Origin: Pseudaminobacter soli (ex Li et al. 2025)
GTDB lineage: Bacteria; Pseudomonadota; Alphaproteobacteria; Rhizobiales; Rhizobiaceae
Length of the DNA: 64,000 bases
Reading direction: 5' to 3'
Assembly: GCF_003012705.1 (NCBI RefSeq)
Contig: NZ_PXYL01000003.1
Span: forward strand, 310,001 to 374,000
Shown here piece after piece: positions 8,801-17,585 of this stretch (position 1 is its first letter; each line of letters opens with the position of its first letter). The notes under the pieces were generated by a model that saw nothing but the letters and a program-made list of their open reading frames with translations, was not told the origin of the DNA and made no database searches. A program made the position numbers and the translations under genes.

Positions 8801-10150
8801 ATGCAGGCGCCATTTGGCATGAGCCGGTCAGTCAACGAAAACAACGATCTTGCCTTTACCGATCCGCTGACCGGGCTCGGCAACCACCGGCGCTTCTTCG
8901 ACAAGGTCGACCGCCTCATCAGCGACCGCGCCGACGATCCGGCGCCCTTTGCCGTCGGCATCCTCGACCTCGATGGTTTCAAGCCCATCAACGACCTGTT
9001 CGGCTATCGCGCCGGCGACGACATCCTGATCCAGGTGGGCATGCGCCTGCGCGCCGCGATGGACGGCCAGGCGACGGTCACCCGCGTCGGTGCCGACGAG
9101 TTCGCATTCCTCTATCCGATGGTGTTCTCGGAAGAAGCGGCCACCGAAAAGGCCAAGATGCTGATCGAGATCCTGTCGGCGCCCTATGACGTTGGCGAGC
9201 GCACGGCGCGCCTGTCCGCCTCGGTCGGCTGCTCGCTGTTCTATTCGGGCGACGAAACCACCGAGATCCTGCTCAGTAAGGCCGAAACCGCGCTCTACCA
9301 GGCCAAGCGTTCCGGCCGCGGCCGCGTCGTAGTCTATACGCGCGAGATGGAGGAGGCGGCCAAGCGCGTCACCCGCATCGAGCAGGCGCTACGCCGCGCT
9401 GTGTCGGCGGGCGAGGTGGAGCCGCATTTCCAGCCCATCGTCGACCTCAAGACGCGCAAGACCATCGGGTTTGAGACGCTGGCGCGCTGGACCGACCCCG
9501 ATCTCGGCCACGTCTCACCGGCCGTGTTCATCCCCATCGCCGAGGAGCGCGGCATCATCGGCCCGCTGTCGCAGTTGGTGCTGCGCAAGGCTACCGAAGC
9601 CGCCCGCAGCTGGCCGCAGGACCTGTTCCTGTCGTTCAACCTGTCACCGTCGCAGCTCGTCGACCAGAACACCGGCCTGCACATCCTGTCGATCCTCAAG
9701 CGCACCGGCTTCGATCCGCGTCGGCTCGAAATCGAGATCACCGAAACCGGCCTGATGACCGATCCCGCCTCAGCCGAGAAGATCGTCAGCGACCTGCGCC
9801 GCTGTGGCATCCGCGTCTCGCTGGACGATTTCGGCACCGGCCAGTCGTCGCTTGGCCGCCTGCGCGAATTCCACTTCGACAAGCTCAAGATCGATCGCGC
9901 CTTCGTCTCCTCCATCCTGGAGGACCGGCCGTCCGAGCACATCATCCGGGCGATCCTCGCCATGTGCGAAGGGCTGGGCATGGATGTGGTGGCGGAAGGC
10001 ATCGAGGAGGAGGCCCAGGCCGACCGGCTCATCGAGTTCGGCTGCGCGGGCGGACAGGGCTATCTGTTCGGCAAGCCGGCCGATGCCGATGCCACGCTCG
10101 GCTATCTGCGCGACTCCTTTCGCGGCGCGTCGCGGGTCAAAGCGATCTGA
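8801..10150 (+). CDS. GGDEF-EAL domain protein, likely c-di-GMP phosphodiesterase
   Basis: 449 residues without membrane segments or an obvious sensory domain. The GGDEF domain (about 20-175) starts FTDPLTGLGNHRRF, but its active-site loop reads GADEF (97-101), one change from GGDEF. The EAL domain (about 195-435) keeps the catalytic set: ETL in place of EAL (E retained), N in SFNLSPSQL, E in EIEITETG, DD in LDDFGTG, K in KLKIDRAFV, E in VAEGIE and Q in GQGYLFGKP. It is therefore probably a phosphodiesterase with a weakened or regulatory GGDEF domain. GGAA upstream supports ATG 8801. It ends 15 bp from the convergent ABC ATPase gene. Confidence 0.9.
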   Translation: MQAPFGMSRSVNENNDLAFTDPLTGLGNHRRFFDKVDRLISDRADDPAPFAVGILDLDGFKPINDLFGYRAGDDILIQVGMRLRAAMDGQATVTRVGADEFAFLYPMVFSEEAATEKAKMLIEILSAPYDVGERTARLSASVGCSLFYSGDETTEILLSKAETALYQAKRSGRGRVVVYTREMEEAAKRVTRIEQALRRAVSAGEVEPHFQPIVDLKTRKTIGFETLARWTDPDLGHVSPAVFIPIAEERGIIGPLSQLVLRKATEAARSWPQDLFLSFNLSPSQLVDQNTGLHILSILKRTGFDPRRLEIEITETGLMTDPASAEKIVSDLRRCGIRVSLDDFGTGQSSLGRLREFHFDKLKIDRAFVSSILEDRPSEHIIRAILAMCEGLGMDVVAEGIEEEAQADRLIEFGCAGGQGYLFGKPADADATLGYLRDSFRGASRVKAI

Positions 10151-10165
10151 ATTCGATCCCTGACG

Positions 10166-11251
10166 TCAGCGCAAGCGCGCGCCGCTTTCCGCATCGAACA
10201 GGAAGGCGCGGGCCGGGTCGAAGCCGGTGTCCAGCATCGTGTCTTCGCGCAGGCCCCGCACGTTCTTCTGCTCGATGACGAGCGGCGCCTCGCCGGCCGC
10301 GCGTGAATAGGCGTAGGAAACCCCGCCGAGATCCTCGACGACATCGATCTGCGTGCGGATTTTTATCGCGCCGCCGGGCTCGAAATGCTCGGGGCGTATG
10401 CCGAGCAGCAGCTCGCGCCCGGCGTCCGGCCGCTTGCCCGAAAGCCTCATCGGCACCTGCGTGCTGTCGAATTCCGGCAGCGCGACGGTGGTGACGCCGC
10501 CATTGGCGGCCACCAGCCGGGCCTTCAGGAAATTCATCTTGGGCGAGCCGATGAAGCCGGCGACGAAAAGGTTGTCGGGGTTGTCGTAGAGCTCCAGCGG
10601 CGTACCGATCTGCTCGACCCGGCCTGCTCTCAGCACCACGATCTTGTCGGCCAGCGTCATCGCCTCGACCTGGTCGTGGGTCACATAGATCATGGTCGCG
10701 CCCAGGCTCTTGTGCAGCTTGGCGATCTCCAGCCGCATCTGCACGCGCAGTTCCGCGTCAAGGTTCGAAAGCGGCTCATCGAACAGGAAAACCTTCGGCT
10801 CGCGCACGATGGCGCGGCCGATGGCAACGCGCTGGCGCTGGCCGCCCGAAAGCTGCTTGGGCTTGCGTTTCAGCAGCTCCTGCAGGTGCAGGATGTTTGC
10901 CGCTTTGGCCACGCGTTCGGCGACGACCTTCTTGTCGGTGCCGGTCATGCGCAGGCCAAAACCCATGTTTTCCTCCACCGTCATGTGCGGGTAGAGCGCA
11001 TAGGACTGGAACACCATGGCCACACCCCGGTCGGCGGCATCCACGCGCGTCACGTCGCGCCCGCCGATGGCGATCTCGCCGCCGCTGGCGTCCTCCAGCC
11101 CCGCGACGAGCCTGAGCAGGGTCGATTTCCCGCAGCCTGACGGCCCGACGAAAACGACGAATTCGCCGCTCGCTACCTCGAGATCGACGCCATGGATGAC
11201 ATCGACGCTGCCGAAGGATTTTTTGATGCCCTTGAGTTCCAAACCGGCCAT
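10166..11251 (-). CDS. Sugar ABC transporter ATP-binding protein (UgpC/MalK family)
   Basis: 361 residues: nucleotide-binding domain (1-235) with Walker [10 protein letters not shown], signature [13 protein letters not shown], Walker [13 protein letters not shown] and the switch His in YVTHDQ, then the C-terminal TOBE/regulatory domain typical of CUT1 importers (GIRPEHF). It is transcribed with the IclR gene (34-bp gap) and divergently from a substrate-binding protein and two permeases lacking their own ATPase, so it almost certainly energises that importer. LacK in S. meliloti-type lactose loci is a comparable protein. Confidence 0.93.
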   Translation of the reverse strand: MAGLELKGIKKSFGSVDVIHGVDLEVASGEFVVFVGPSGCGKSTLLRLVAGLEDASGGEIAIGGRDVTRVDAADRGVAMVFQSYALYPHMTVEENMGFGLRMTGTDKKVVAERVAKAANILHLQELLKRKPKQLSGGQRQRVAIGRAIVREPKVFLFDEPLSNLDAELRVQMRLEIAKLHKSLGATMIYVTHDQVEAMTLADKIVVLRAGRVEQIGTPLELYDNPDNLFVAGFIGSPKMNFLKARLVAANGGVTTVALPEFDSTQVPMRLSGKRPDAGRELLLGIRPEHFEPGGAIKIRTQIDVVEDLGGVSYAYSRAAGEAPLVIEQKNVRGLREDTMLDTGFDPARAFLFDAESGARLR

Positions 11252-11285
11252 GGTTTCCTCCCTCCGGTTTTGTTCTGCTTCCCTG

Positions 11286-12071
11286 CTATGCCTTGGGGCC
11301 GAGCCGCGCAGCCATGTCCTCCATGATCGCGGCGGCCGTCTCCCTCACCAGCGGCCCCCAGGCCGTCAGCTGTTCCATGCTGATGCGATAGGCCGGCGCG
11401 GTGGCCGAAACACCCGCCACGAAGTCGCGATCACGCGAATGGATGGGCGCGGCCACGCAATGGATGCCGACTTCGTGTTCCTGCCGATCGAAGGCGAGGC
11501 CCGACGCCCGGATCTCGGCGATCTCGCCGCGCAATGCGGCAAGGTCCGGCAGCGTGGTCTCGGTGTGGCGCTTGAAGACGATTGCAGCAAGCCGCTTTTC
11601 CAGTTCCGCATCGGGCAGGGCCGACAGTGCTGCCTTGCCGACGCCGGTGCAGTAGACCGGCGAGGCATTGCCGATCTGCGAATACATGCGCACCGCCTGC
11701 CGGCTCTCGACCTTGTCGAGATAGATCACTTCGACGCCCCTGAGCACGCCCAGATGCACCGTCTCGCCGGTCAGTTCGTGCAGGCGTTTCAGATGCGGCT
11801 CGGCAATCGCGCGGAACTGGTTGCCCGACCAGGCACGCGAGGCGAGCTTTAGCAGCGTCAGGCCGAGTTCGTAGGAATTGTCGCGCCGGACCGACAGCAG
11901 CCCTTCCTCGATCAGGTTCGAAATCTGCCGGTGCAGCGTGCCGCGCGGCTGGTCGACGAGCTTCAGGAGGTCGGTGAAGCGCAGCGGCTCTGGCGCGGCG
12001 GCCACCGCCTCCAGCACGTCGATCGCCTTGCCGAGGGTTCCGGTCCCGACATGTTCGTTGGCTGCAGTCAT
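11286..12071 (-). CDS. IclR-family transcriptional regulator of the galactoside locus
   Basis: 261 residues. An N-terminal winged helix-turn-helix (about 10-75; [20 protein letters not shown]) is followed by the IclR effector domain, with [12 protein letters not shown] and the C-terminal [21 protein letters not shown] typical of the family. ATG 12071 is preferred; AGGA lies almost against it, so spacing is poor, and an upstream TTG (12101) is possible. It is divergent from the galactoside operon, with a palindrome at 12141-12159 as the likely operator. The inducer is inferred to be galactose or a catabolite. Confidence 0.92.
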   Translation of the reverse strand: MTAANEHVGTGTLGKAIDVLEAVAAAPEPLRFTDLLKLVDQPRGTLHRQISNLIEEGLLSVRRDNSYELGLTLLKLASRAWSGNQFRAIAEPHLKRLHELTGETVHLGVLRGVEVIYLDKVESRQAVRMYSQIGNASPVYCTGVGKAALSALPDAELEKRLAAIVFKRHTETTLPDLAALRGEIAEIRASGLAFDRQEHEVGIHCVAAPIHSRDRDFVAGVSATAPAYRISMEQLTAWGPLVRETAAAIMEDMAARLGPKA

Positions 12072-12094
12072 TCCTAATCCGACAGGCTGATCTC

Positions 12095-12123
12095 TTGACA
12101 AGCCGCCAAGCTAGCCAAATAAT
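12095..12123 (+). promoter_or_regulatory. Candidate sigma-70 promoter of the galactoside operon
   Basis: A consensus -35 TTGACA (12095-12100) is followed after 17 bases by AATAAT (12118-12123). It points toward the substrate-binding protein gene and would start transcription near 12130, leaving a leader of about 130 bases that covers the palindromic operator. Confidence 0.5.
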
Positions 12124-12140
12124 TCTGAATAGTCAAATTG

Positions 12141-12159
12141 AGTTCCACATAATGGAACT
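12141..12159. promoter_or_regulatory. Palindromic operator, probable IclR-family binding site
   Basis: AGTTCCACATAATGGAACT: perfect 7-bp arms (AGTTCCA/TGGAACT) around a 5-base spacer, in the AT-rich gap between the divergent iclR-type gene and the transporter operon. It sits just downstream of the candidate promoter, where binding would block transcription. IclR-type operators commonly have such TTCCA/TGGAA half-sites; assignment to this regulator is by position. Confidence 0.6.
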
Positions 12160-12263
12160 TAAGAGGACTGTGCGGGCTTGCCCGTAGGGCTGGCCCGACC
12201 CGCGGAGGAGCTTCCGGCAGCCGGAGGTGCGGGGACTGCCAAACCTTGGGAGGAACCATTGCC

Positions 12264-13499
12264 ATGAAAGTCCTGCTGAAATCCGCATTACTTGGCGCGG
12301 CCGCCGGCATGCTGCTAGCAGCGCCCGTGCTGGCCGGCGAACTGGTCATCAACACCGACACCACCGACCCCGCACCGAAGAAGGCCTTCGAAGAGCTGAT
12401 CAGCGACTTCGAGGCGGCCAATCCGGGCATCAAGGTCAAGTGGAACAATTTCGACCACGAAGGCTACAAGAGCTCGATCCGCAATTTCCTGACCGCCGAC
12501 GCGCCAGATCTCGCCAACTGGTATGCCGGCAACCGCATGGCGCCCTTCGTCAAGGCCGGCCTGTTCGAGGACGTTTCGGACGTCTGGAAGGAAAACGGTC
12601 TCGACGACACGCTGAAATCCGCCGCCGCTTCCATGACCATCGACGGCAAGAAATGGGGCGTGCCCTACACCTACTACCAGTGGGGCATCTATTACCGGAA
12701 GGACATCTTCGAAAAGCAGGGCATCGCCGTTCCCAAGACCTGGGACGAGCTGAAAGCGGCATGCGCCAAGCTGAAGGCCGCCGGCATCGCGCCCTTCGCC
12801 ATCGGCACCAAGCCACTGTGGCCGACCGGCGGCTGGTTCGACTATATGGACCTGCGCGTCAACGGCTACGAGTTCCACATGGACCTCACCGCCGGCAAGG
12901 TGCCCTACACCGACCCGAAGGTGAAGGCGGTGTTCGCCAAGTGGGCCGAACTGGTCAAGCCTGGCTATTTCGTCAAGAACCACGCCGCGCTCGAATGGCA
13001 GGATGCCGTGCCGCTCTTCGTGCAAGGCAAGGCGGCCATGTATCTGATGGGCAATTTCGCCGTCGACGTGATGAAGAATGGCGGCCTCAAGCCCGAGCAG
13101 ATCGGCTTCATGCAGTTCCCCGAAATCACGCCCGGACTGCCGATGGCCGAGGATGCGCCGACCGACACGATCCACATCCCTTCGGGCGCCAAGAACAAGG
13201 AAGACGCGAAGAAGTTTTTGGCCTTCCTCGCCAAGCCCGAGACCCAGACCAAGATGAACGCCACGCTCGGCCAGCTGCCGGTCAACAACAAGTCGGAAAA
13301 GCCGAACGACCCGTTCCTCGAGCAGGGCTTTACCATGCTGTCCAACGCCTACGCGCTCGCCCAGTTCTACGACCGCGACGCATCGGCCGAGATGGCCAAG
13401 GCCGGCATGGAAGGCTTTCAGCAATTCATGGTCAAGCCGGACAATGTCGACAAGATCCTGGACAAGCTTGAGAAGACCCGGGCACGTCTGGCGAAGTGA
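12264..13499 (+). CDS. Sugar ABC transporter substrate-binding protein (CUT1 type)
   Basis: 411 residues with a clear Sec signal peptide (MKVLLKSALLGAAAGMLLAA..., cleavage after PVLAG or nearby). The mature part has the extracellular solute-binding family 1 layout: ELVINTDTTDP, FEAANPGIKVKW, and the DLANWYAGN hinge region. ATG 12264 follows GGGAGGA at 12248-12254. It is the first gene of the catabolic operon. The galactoside ligand is inferred from the downstream GH4 and GH42 enzymes. A strong hairpin follows the gene. Confidence 0.93.
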   Translation: MKVLLKSALLGAAAGMLLAAPVLAGELVINTDTTDPAPKKAFEELISDFEAANPGIKVKWNNFDHEGYKSSIRNFLTADAPDLANWYAGNRMAPFVKAGLFEDVSDVWKENGLDDTLKSAAASMTIDGKKWGVPYTYYQWGIYYRKDIFEKQGIAVPKTWDELKAACAKLKAAGIAPFAIGTKPLWPTGGWFDYMDLRVNGYEFHMDLTAGKVPYTDPKVKAVFAKWAELVKPGYFVKNHAALEWQDAVPLFVQGKAAMYLMGNFAVDVMKNGGLKPEQIGFMQFPEITPGLPMAEDAPTDTIHIPSGAKNKEDAKKFLAFLAKPETQTKMNATLGQLPVNNKSEKPNDPFLEQGFTMLSNAYALAQFYDRDASAEMAKAGMEGFQQFMVKPDNVDKILDKLEKTRARLAK

Positions 13500-13517
13500 T
13501 CCGAGTTGAACCAAGGT

Positions 13518-13546
13518 GTCCGGGCGGCTTGATCGGCCGCCCGGAC
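13518..13546 (+). terminator. Intra-operon hairpin after the binding-protein gene
   Basis: Perfect 11-bp stem (GTCCGGGCGGC / GCCGCCCGGAC) with a 7-base loop and no T-run. Such elements between a binding-protein gene and its permeases usually protect the upstream mRNA or cause partial termination, giving more binding protein than membrane subunits. Confidence 0.65.
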
Positions 13547-13576
13547 TGACCTTGAGCCGCGAATGGAGGAACTGCG

Positions 13577-14506
13577 GTGGCGAATTCGGCGACGATTGCG
13601 CTTCCCGATGTCAGGACGACGACCTACTGGCGGCGCAACCAGCGCAAGCTCGCGCCGGTCCTTTTCCTGGCGCCTGGCGTGCTGATGTTCCTCGTCTATG
13701 TCATTGCGCCGATCTTCCAGTCTATCTGGATCTCCTTCTACGACTGGGACGGCATCGGCGCGAAGACATGGATCGGCATCGGCAACTATGTCGAGCTGTT
13801 CGATGACGACGCCTTCTACACCTCGCTGCAGAACAACATCCTGTGGCTGGTGCTCTACATGCTGGCCGTGCCGGCGGGGCTGTTCATCGCCATCTTCCTC
13901 AACCAGACGGTCACCGGCATCCGCATCTACAAGTCGCTGTTTTTCTTCCCCTTCGTCATCAGCCAGGTGGTGGTGGGGCTGATCTTCTCGTGGTTCTACG
14001 CGCCGGGCTTCGGCCTGTTCTACCTGTTCCTGGAAGAGGTCATCGGTACGCCCATCGCCATCCTCGCCGACGAGCGCTTCGTCACCTATGGCATCATCGC
14101 CGCCGGGCTTTGGCCGCAGATCGCCTATTGCATGATCCTCTATCTCACCGGCCTCAACAACGTCTCGCCCGACCAGATCGAGGCCGGCCGGCTCGACGGC
14201 GCCAAGGGCTGGCGCATGCTCTGGCATGTCATCCTGCCGCAATTGAAGCCGGCTACATTCATTGCCGTGGTCGTGACCGTCATCGGCGCGCTGCGCTCCT
14301 TCGACCTCGTCTCGATCATGACCGATGGCGGGCCCTATGGCTCGAGCCGCGTGCTCTCCTTCTACATGTATGAGCAGGCGCTGTCGGAATACGGCTTCCG
14401 CATGGGCTATGGCGCGGCGATCGCGGTGGTGCTCTTCGCCATCATGATGGTGTTCATCTCGGGCTTCATCTGGCGCATGGTGCGCGACGAACGGTCGGGA
14501 GGCTGA
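13577..14506 (+). CDS. Sugar ABC transporter permease (MalF/UgpA type)
   Basis: 309 residues with six hydrophobic segments and the inner-membrane EAA loop (about 195-215, DQIEAGRLDGAKGWRMLWHV) that contacts the ATPase. GTG 13577 is supported by GGAGGA six bases upstream. The next permease begins six bases after its stop, so both are translated together. Confidence 0.93.
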   Translation: MANSATIALPDVRTTTYWRRNQRKLAPVLFLAPGVLMFLVYVIAPIFQSIWISFYDWDGIGAKTWIGIGNYVELFDDDAFYTSLQNNILWLVLYMLAVPAGLFIAIFLNQTVTGIRIYKSLFFFPFVISQVVVGLIFSWFYAPGFGLFYLFLEEVIGTPIAILADERFVTYGIIAAGLWPQIAYCMILYLTGLNNVSPDQIEAGRLDGAKGWRMLWHVILPQLKPATFIAVVVTVIGALRSFDLVSIMTDGGPYGSSRVLSFYMYEQALSEYGFRMGYGAAIAVVLFAIMMVFISGFIWRMVRDERSGG

Positions 14507-14511
14507 GAAAA

Positions 14512-15360
14512 ATGTTTCCCGCCCCCGTCGAACGCGCCTCGCCGATCATCCGCTACGGCTACCAGATCGCACTGCCAGTCGCGCTGGTGCTGTGGCTCTT
14601 GCCGCTCCTCGGCGTGGCCGTGACCTCGCTGAAGCCGACCGGCGATCTCGCCGCCGGCAATTATTTCGGCCTGCCGTCGCACATCGCCTTCGAGAACTAT
14701 GCCGACGTCTTCCGCAATTCGCTGATCGGCCAATACATATTGAATTCGTTCAAGGTCACGATCCCGACCGTCATCGGTGCTGTGGCGCTGTCCTGCCTCA
14801 CCGGCTTTGCGCTTGCCGTCTACAATTTCCGCTCCAACCTCATCGTCTTCTTCATGTTCGTGGCCGGCAATTTCGTGCCCTTCCAGATCCTGATGGTGCC
14901 GGTGCGCGAGCTGACGCTGAGGCTCGGCATGTATGATACGACCGCCGGGCTGGTGTGCTTCCACATCGCCTTCCAGACCGGCTTCTGCACGCTCTTCATG
15001 CGCAATTTCATCAAGGCGCTGCCGCACGAGCTGATCGAGTCCGCGCGCGTCGAGGGCGTCTCGGAGTTCCGCATCTTCCGGTACATCGTGCTTCCGCTGA
15101 TGCGCCCGGCGATTGCCGCACTTGCGGTGCTGATCTTCACCTTCATCTGGAACGACTATTTCTGGGCTACCGTGCTGGTGCAGGGCAGTCATGCGCTGCC
15201 AGTCACCGCCGGGCTCTATGCGCTTAACGGCCAGTGGATAGCCGCCTGGAACCTGGTTTCGGCCGGCTCCATCGTTGCAGCACTTCCGCCGGTGCTCATG
15301 TTCTTCCTGATGCAACGCCATTTCATCGCCGGCCTCACGCTCGGCGCCACCAAGGGCTGA
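14512..15360 (+). CDS. Sugar ABC transporter permease (MalG/UgpE type)
   Basis: 282 residues, six hydrophobic segments, EAA loop ELIESARVEGVSEFRIFRYI (about 175-195). Second membrane subunit of the CUT1 importer, coupled to the preceding permease and four bases upstream of the alpha-galactosidase gene. Confidence 0.93.
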   Translation: MFPAPVERASPIIRYGYQIALPVALVLWLLPLLGVAVTSLKPTGDLAAGNYFGLPSHIAFENYADVFRNSLIGQYILNSFKVTIPTVIGAVALSCLTGFALAVYNFRSNLIVFFMFVAGNFVPFQILMVPVRELTLRLGMYDTTAGLVCFHIAFQTGFCTLFMRNFIKALPHELIESARVEGVSEFRIFRYIVLPLMRPAIAALAVLIFTFIWNDYFWATVLVQGSHALPVTAGLYALNGQWIAAWNLVSAGSIVAALPPVLMFFLMQRHFIAGLTLGATKG

Positions 15361-15364
15361 CGAT

Positions 15365-16741
15365 ATGACCAGAAACCCGAAAATCGCCTTCATCGGCGCT
15401 GGCTCCACGGTGTTCATGAAGAACATCATCGGCGACACGCTGCAGCGGCCCGCCCTTGCCGGCGCCACCGTCGCGCTGATGGACATCGACCCGGGACGGC
15501 TGCCCGAGTCCGAACTCGTGGCCAAAAAGCTCGCGCGCTCGCTCGGCGTGCCGGCGAAAATAGAAACCTATACCGACCAGCGCCGGGCGCTTGAAAAAGC
15601 CGATTTCGTCGTCGTCGCCTTCCAGATCGGCGGCTACGAGCCGGCCACCGTCATCGACTTCGAGGTGCCGAAGCGTTTCGGGCTGCGCCACACAATCGCC
15701 GACACGCTTGGCGTCGGCGGCATCATGCGGGGCCTGCGCACCGTGCCGCATCTCTGGAAGATCTGCGAGGACATGCTTGAGGTCTGCCCCAATGCGATCC
15801 TGCTGCAATATGTGAACCCGATGGCGATCAACACCTGGGCGATCGCCGAAAGATATCCGGCGATCAAACAGGTGGGGCTCTGTCATTCGGTGCAGGGCAC
15901 CGCCGAGGAACTGGCGCGCGACCTCGACATCCCGGTCGGCGAAATCCGCTACCGCGCCGCCGGCATCAACCACATGGCCTTCTACCTCAACTTCGAGCAC
16001 CGCCAGCCCGACGGCAGTTTTCGCGATCTCTACCCGGCGCTCAGGCGCGGCTATCTCGAAGGCCGCTTCCCCAAGCCGAGCTCGTGGAACCCGCGCTGCC
16101 CCAACAAGGTGCGCTATGAGATGCTTATGCGGCTCGGCTATTTCGTCACCGAAAGCTCGGAGCATTTCGCCGAATACACGCCCTATTTCATCAAGGAGGG
16201 CCGCGACGACCTGATCGAGAAATACGGCATCCCGCTCGACGAGTATCCAAAACGTTGCATCGAGCAGGTCGAACGCTGGCACGCCCAGGCCGAGGACTAT
16301 CGCAAGGCCGAGACGATCACCGTCCAGCAGAGCCGCGAATACGCTTCCTCGATCATGAATTCGGTGTGGACCGGCGAGCCGTCGGTCATCTACGGCAATG
16401 TGCGCAACAATGGCTGCATCACGTCTTTGCCGGCTAATTGTGCGGCCGAAGTGCCCTGCCTGGTGGACGACAACGGTATCCAGCCAACCTTCGTCGGCCA
16501 GCTTCCACCCCAGCTCACCGCGCTGATGCGCACCAATATCAACGTCCAGGAGCTGACGGTCGCGGCGCTGATGACGGAGAACCCCGAGCATGTCTATCAC
16601 GCCGCCATGATGGACCCGCACACCGCCGCCGAACTCGATCTCGAACAGATCTGGCAGCTTGTCGACCAGCTCATCGCCGCCCATGGCGACTGGCTGCCCG
16701 AATGGCTGCGGCCGAGCGGCAAGAGAAGGGCGGCATCGTGA
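15365..16741 (+). CDS. melA: Glycoside hydrolase family 4 alpha-galactosidase
   Basis: 458 residues, cytoplasmic. GH4 enzymes use NAD+ and a divalent metal in an oxidation-elimination mechanism. The Rossmann start is KIAFIGAGSTVFMKNI. The metal/substrate motif is LCHSVQGT; CHS at this point is the mark of alpha-galactosidases (6-phospho-glycosidases have CN or CD forms). The conserved AAGINHMAFY follows. It would release galactose from imported melibiose-type sugars. It starts five bases after the permease stop. Confidence 0.9.
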   Translation: MTRNPKIAFIGAGSTVFMKNIIGDTLQRPALAGATVALMDIDPGRLPESELVAKKLARSLGVPAKIETYTDQRRALEKADFVVVAFQIGGYEPATVIDFEVPKRFGLRHTIADTLGVGGIMRGLRTVPHLWKICEDMLEVCPNAILLQYVNPMAINTWAIAERYPAIKQVGLCHSVQGTAEELARDLDIPVGEIRYRAAGINHMAFYLNFEHRQPDGSFRDLYPALRRGYLEGRFPKPSSWNPRCPNKVRYEMLMRLGYFVTESSEHFAEYTPYFIKEGRDDLIEKYGIPLDEYPKRCIEQVERWHAQAEDYRKAETITVQQSREYASSIMNSVWTGEPSVIYGNVRNNGCITSLPANCAAEVPCLVDDNGIQPTFVGQLPPQLTALMRTNINVQELTVAALMTENPEHVYHAAMMDPHTAAELDLEQIWQLVDQLIAAHGDWLPEWLRPSGKRRAAS

Positions 16742-16817
16742 AAGCGTCCCCCTTGGCCTTCTCCGCCGCGTCGTGCATTCCATGGCGCATAACAAACGAT
16801 CGGAGAGGGGACCTGCC

Positions 16818-17585
16818 ATGATGCCATCGGCGAAATTTCCAGACCTCGAGGGCGCCTCGGTGCTGATCACCGGCGGCGGCTCCGGCATCGGCGCAGCCCT
16901 CGTCGAGGGTTTTGTCCTGCAGGGCGCCAAGGTCGCCTTCATCGACATTGCCGACGCTGCAAGCCAGGCCGTGTGCGATCACGTCGAGCAGGAGACCGGT
17001 GCTCGGCCGCTGTTCCTGAAGGCCGATCTGCGCGACATTGAGGCCCTGCGCGTCGCAGTGGCGCGTGCAGCCGAAGCGCATGACCGGGTAACGGTGCTGG
17101 TCAACAATGCCGCGTTGGATGATCGCCACGCGATAGAGAACGTCACCGCCGACTTTTGGGACAACAACCAGTCGATCAATCTGCGCCCGCATTTCTTCAC
17201 CGCGCAGGCGGTGGCGCCGGACATGAAGGAGGCCGGGCGCGGCTCGATCATCAACTTCACTTCCACCTCCTTCATGATCAACCATCCCAATATGCCGTCC
17301 TACACCACGGCCAAGGCGGGCATCATCGGCCTCACCAAGGGGCTGGCCGGTGAGCTCGGCCCGCACGGCATCCGCGTCAACGCGATCGCGCCGGGCTGGG
17401 TCATCACCGAGCGCCAGCGGGATCTGTGGGTCACCGACGAGTCGCTCGCCACCCATGTCTCGCGCCAATGCATCAAGGAGGTCATGCAGCCGGCGGACAT
17501 GGTCGGCCCCTGCCTTTTCCTGGCGTCGGATGCCTCGCGCATGCTGACGGCGCAGACGCTGATCGTCGACGGAGGTTTTCTGTGA
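16818..17585 (+). CDS. SDR-family dehydrogenase, probable D-galactose 1-dehydrogenase
   Basis: 255 residues of the classical short-chain dehydrogenase fold: cofactor loop TGGGSGIG, NNA motif (VLVNNAALDD), active-site Ser in INFTSTSFM and Tyr/Lys in SYTTAKAG, and the C-terminal DASRMLTAQTLIVDGGF. An Asp at the end of strand 2 (FIDIADA) favours NAD+ over NADP+. ATG 16818 follows GGAGAGGGG. Substrate is inferred from context: the next genes are DgoK, DgoA and a sugar lactonase, so it should oxidise galactose to galactonolactone. Other sugars are possible. Confidence 0.75.
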   Translation: MMPSAKFPDLEGASVLITGGGSGIGAALVEGFVLQGAKVAFIDIADAASQAVCDHVEQETGARPLFLKADLRDIEALRVAVARAAEAHDRVTVLVNNAALDDRHAIENVTADFWDNNQSINLRPHFFTAQAVAPDMKEAGRGSIINFTSTSFMINHPNMPSYTTAKAGIIGLTKGLAGELGPHGIRVNAIAPGWVITERQRDLWVTDESLATHVSRQCIKEVMQPADMVGPCLFLASDASRMLTAQTLIVDGGFL

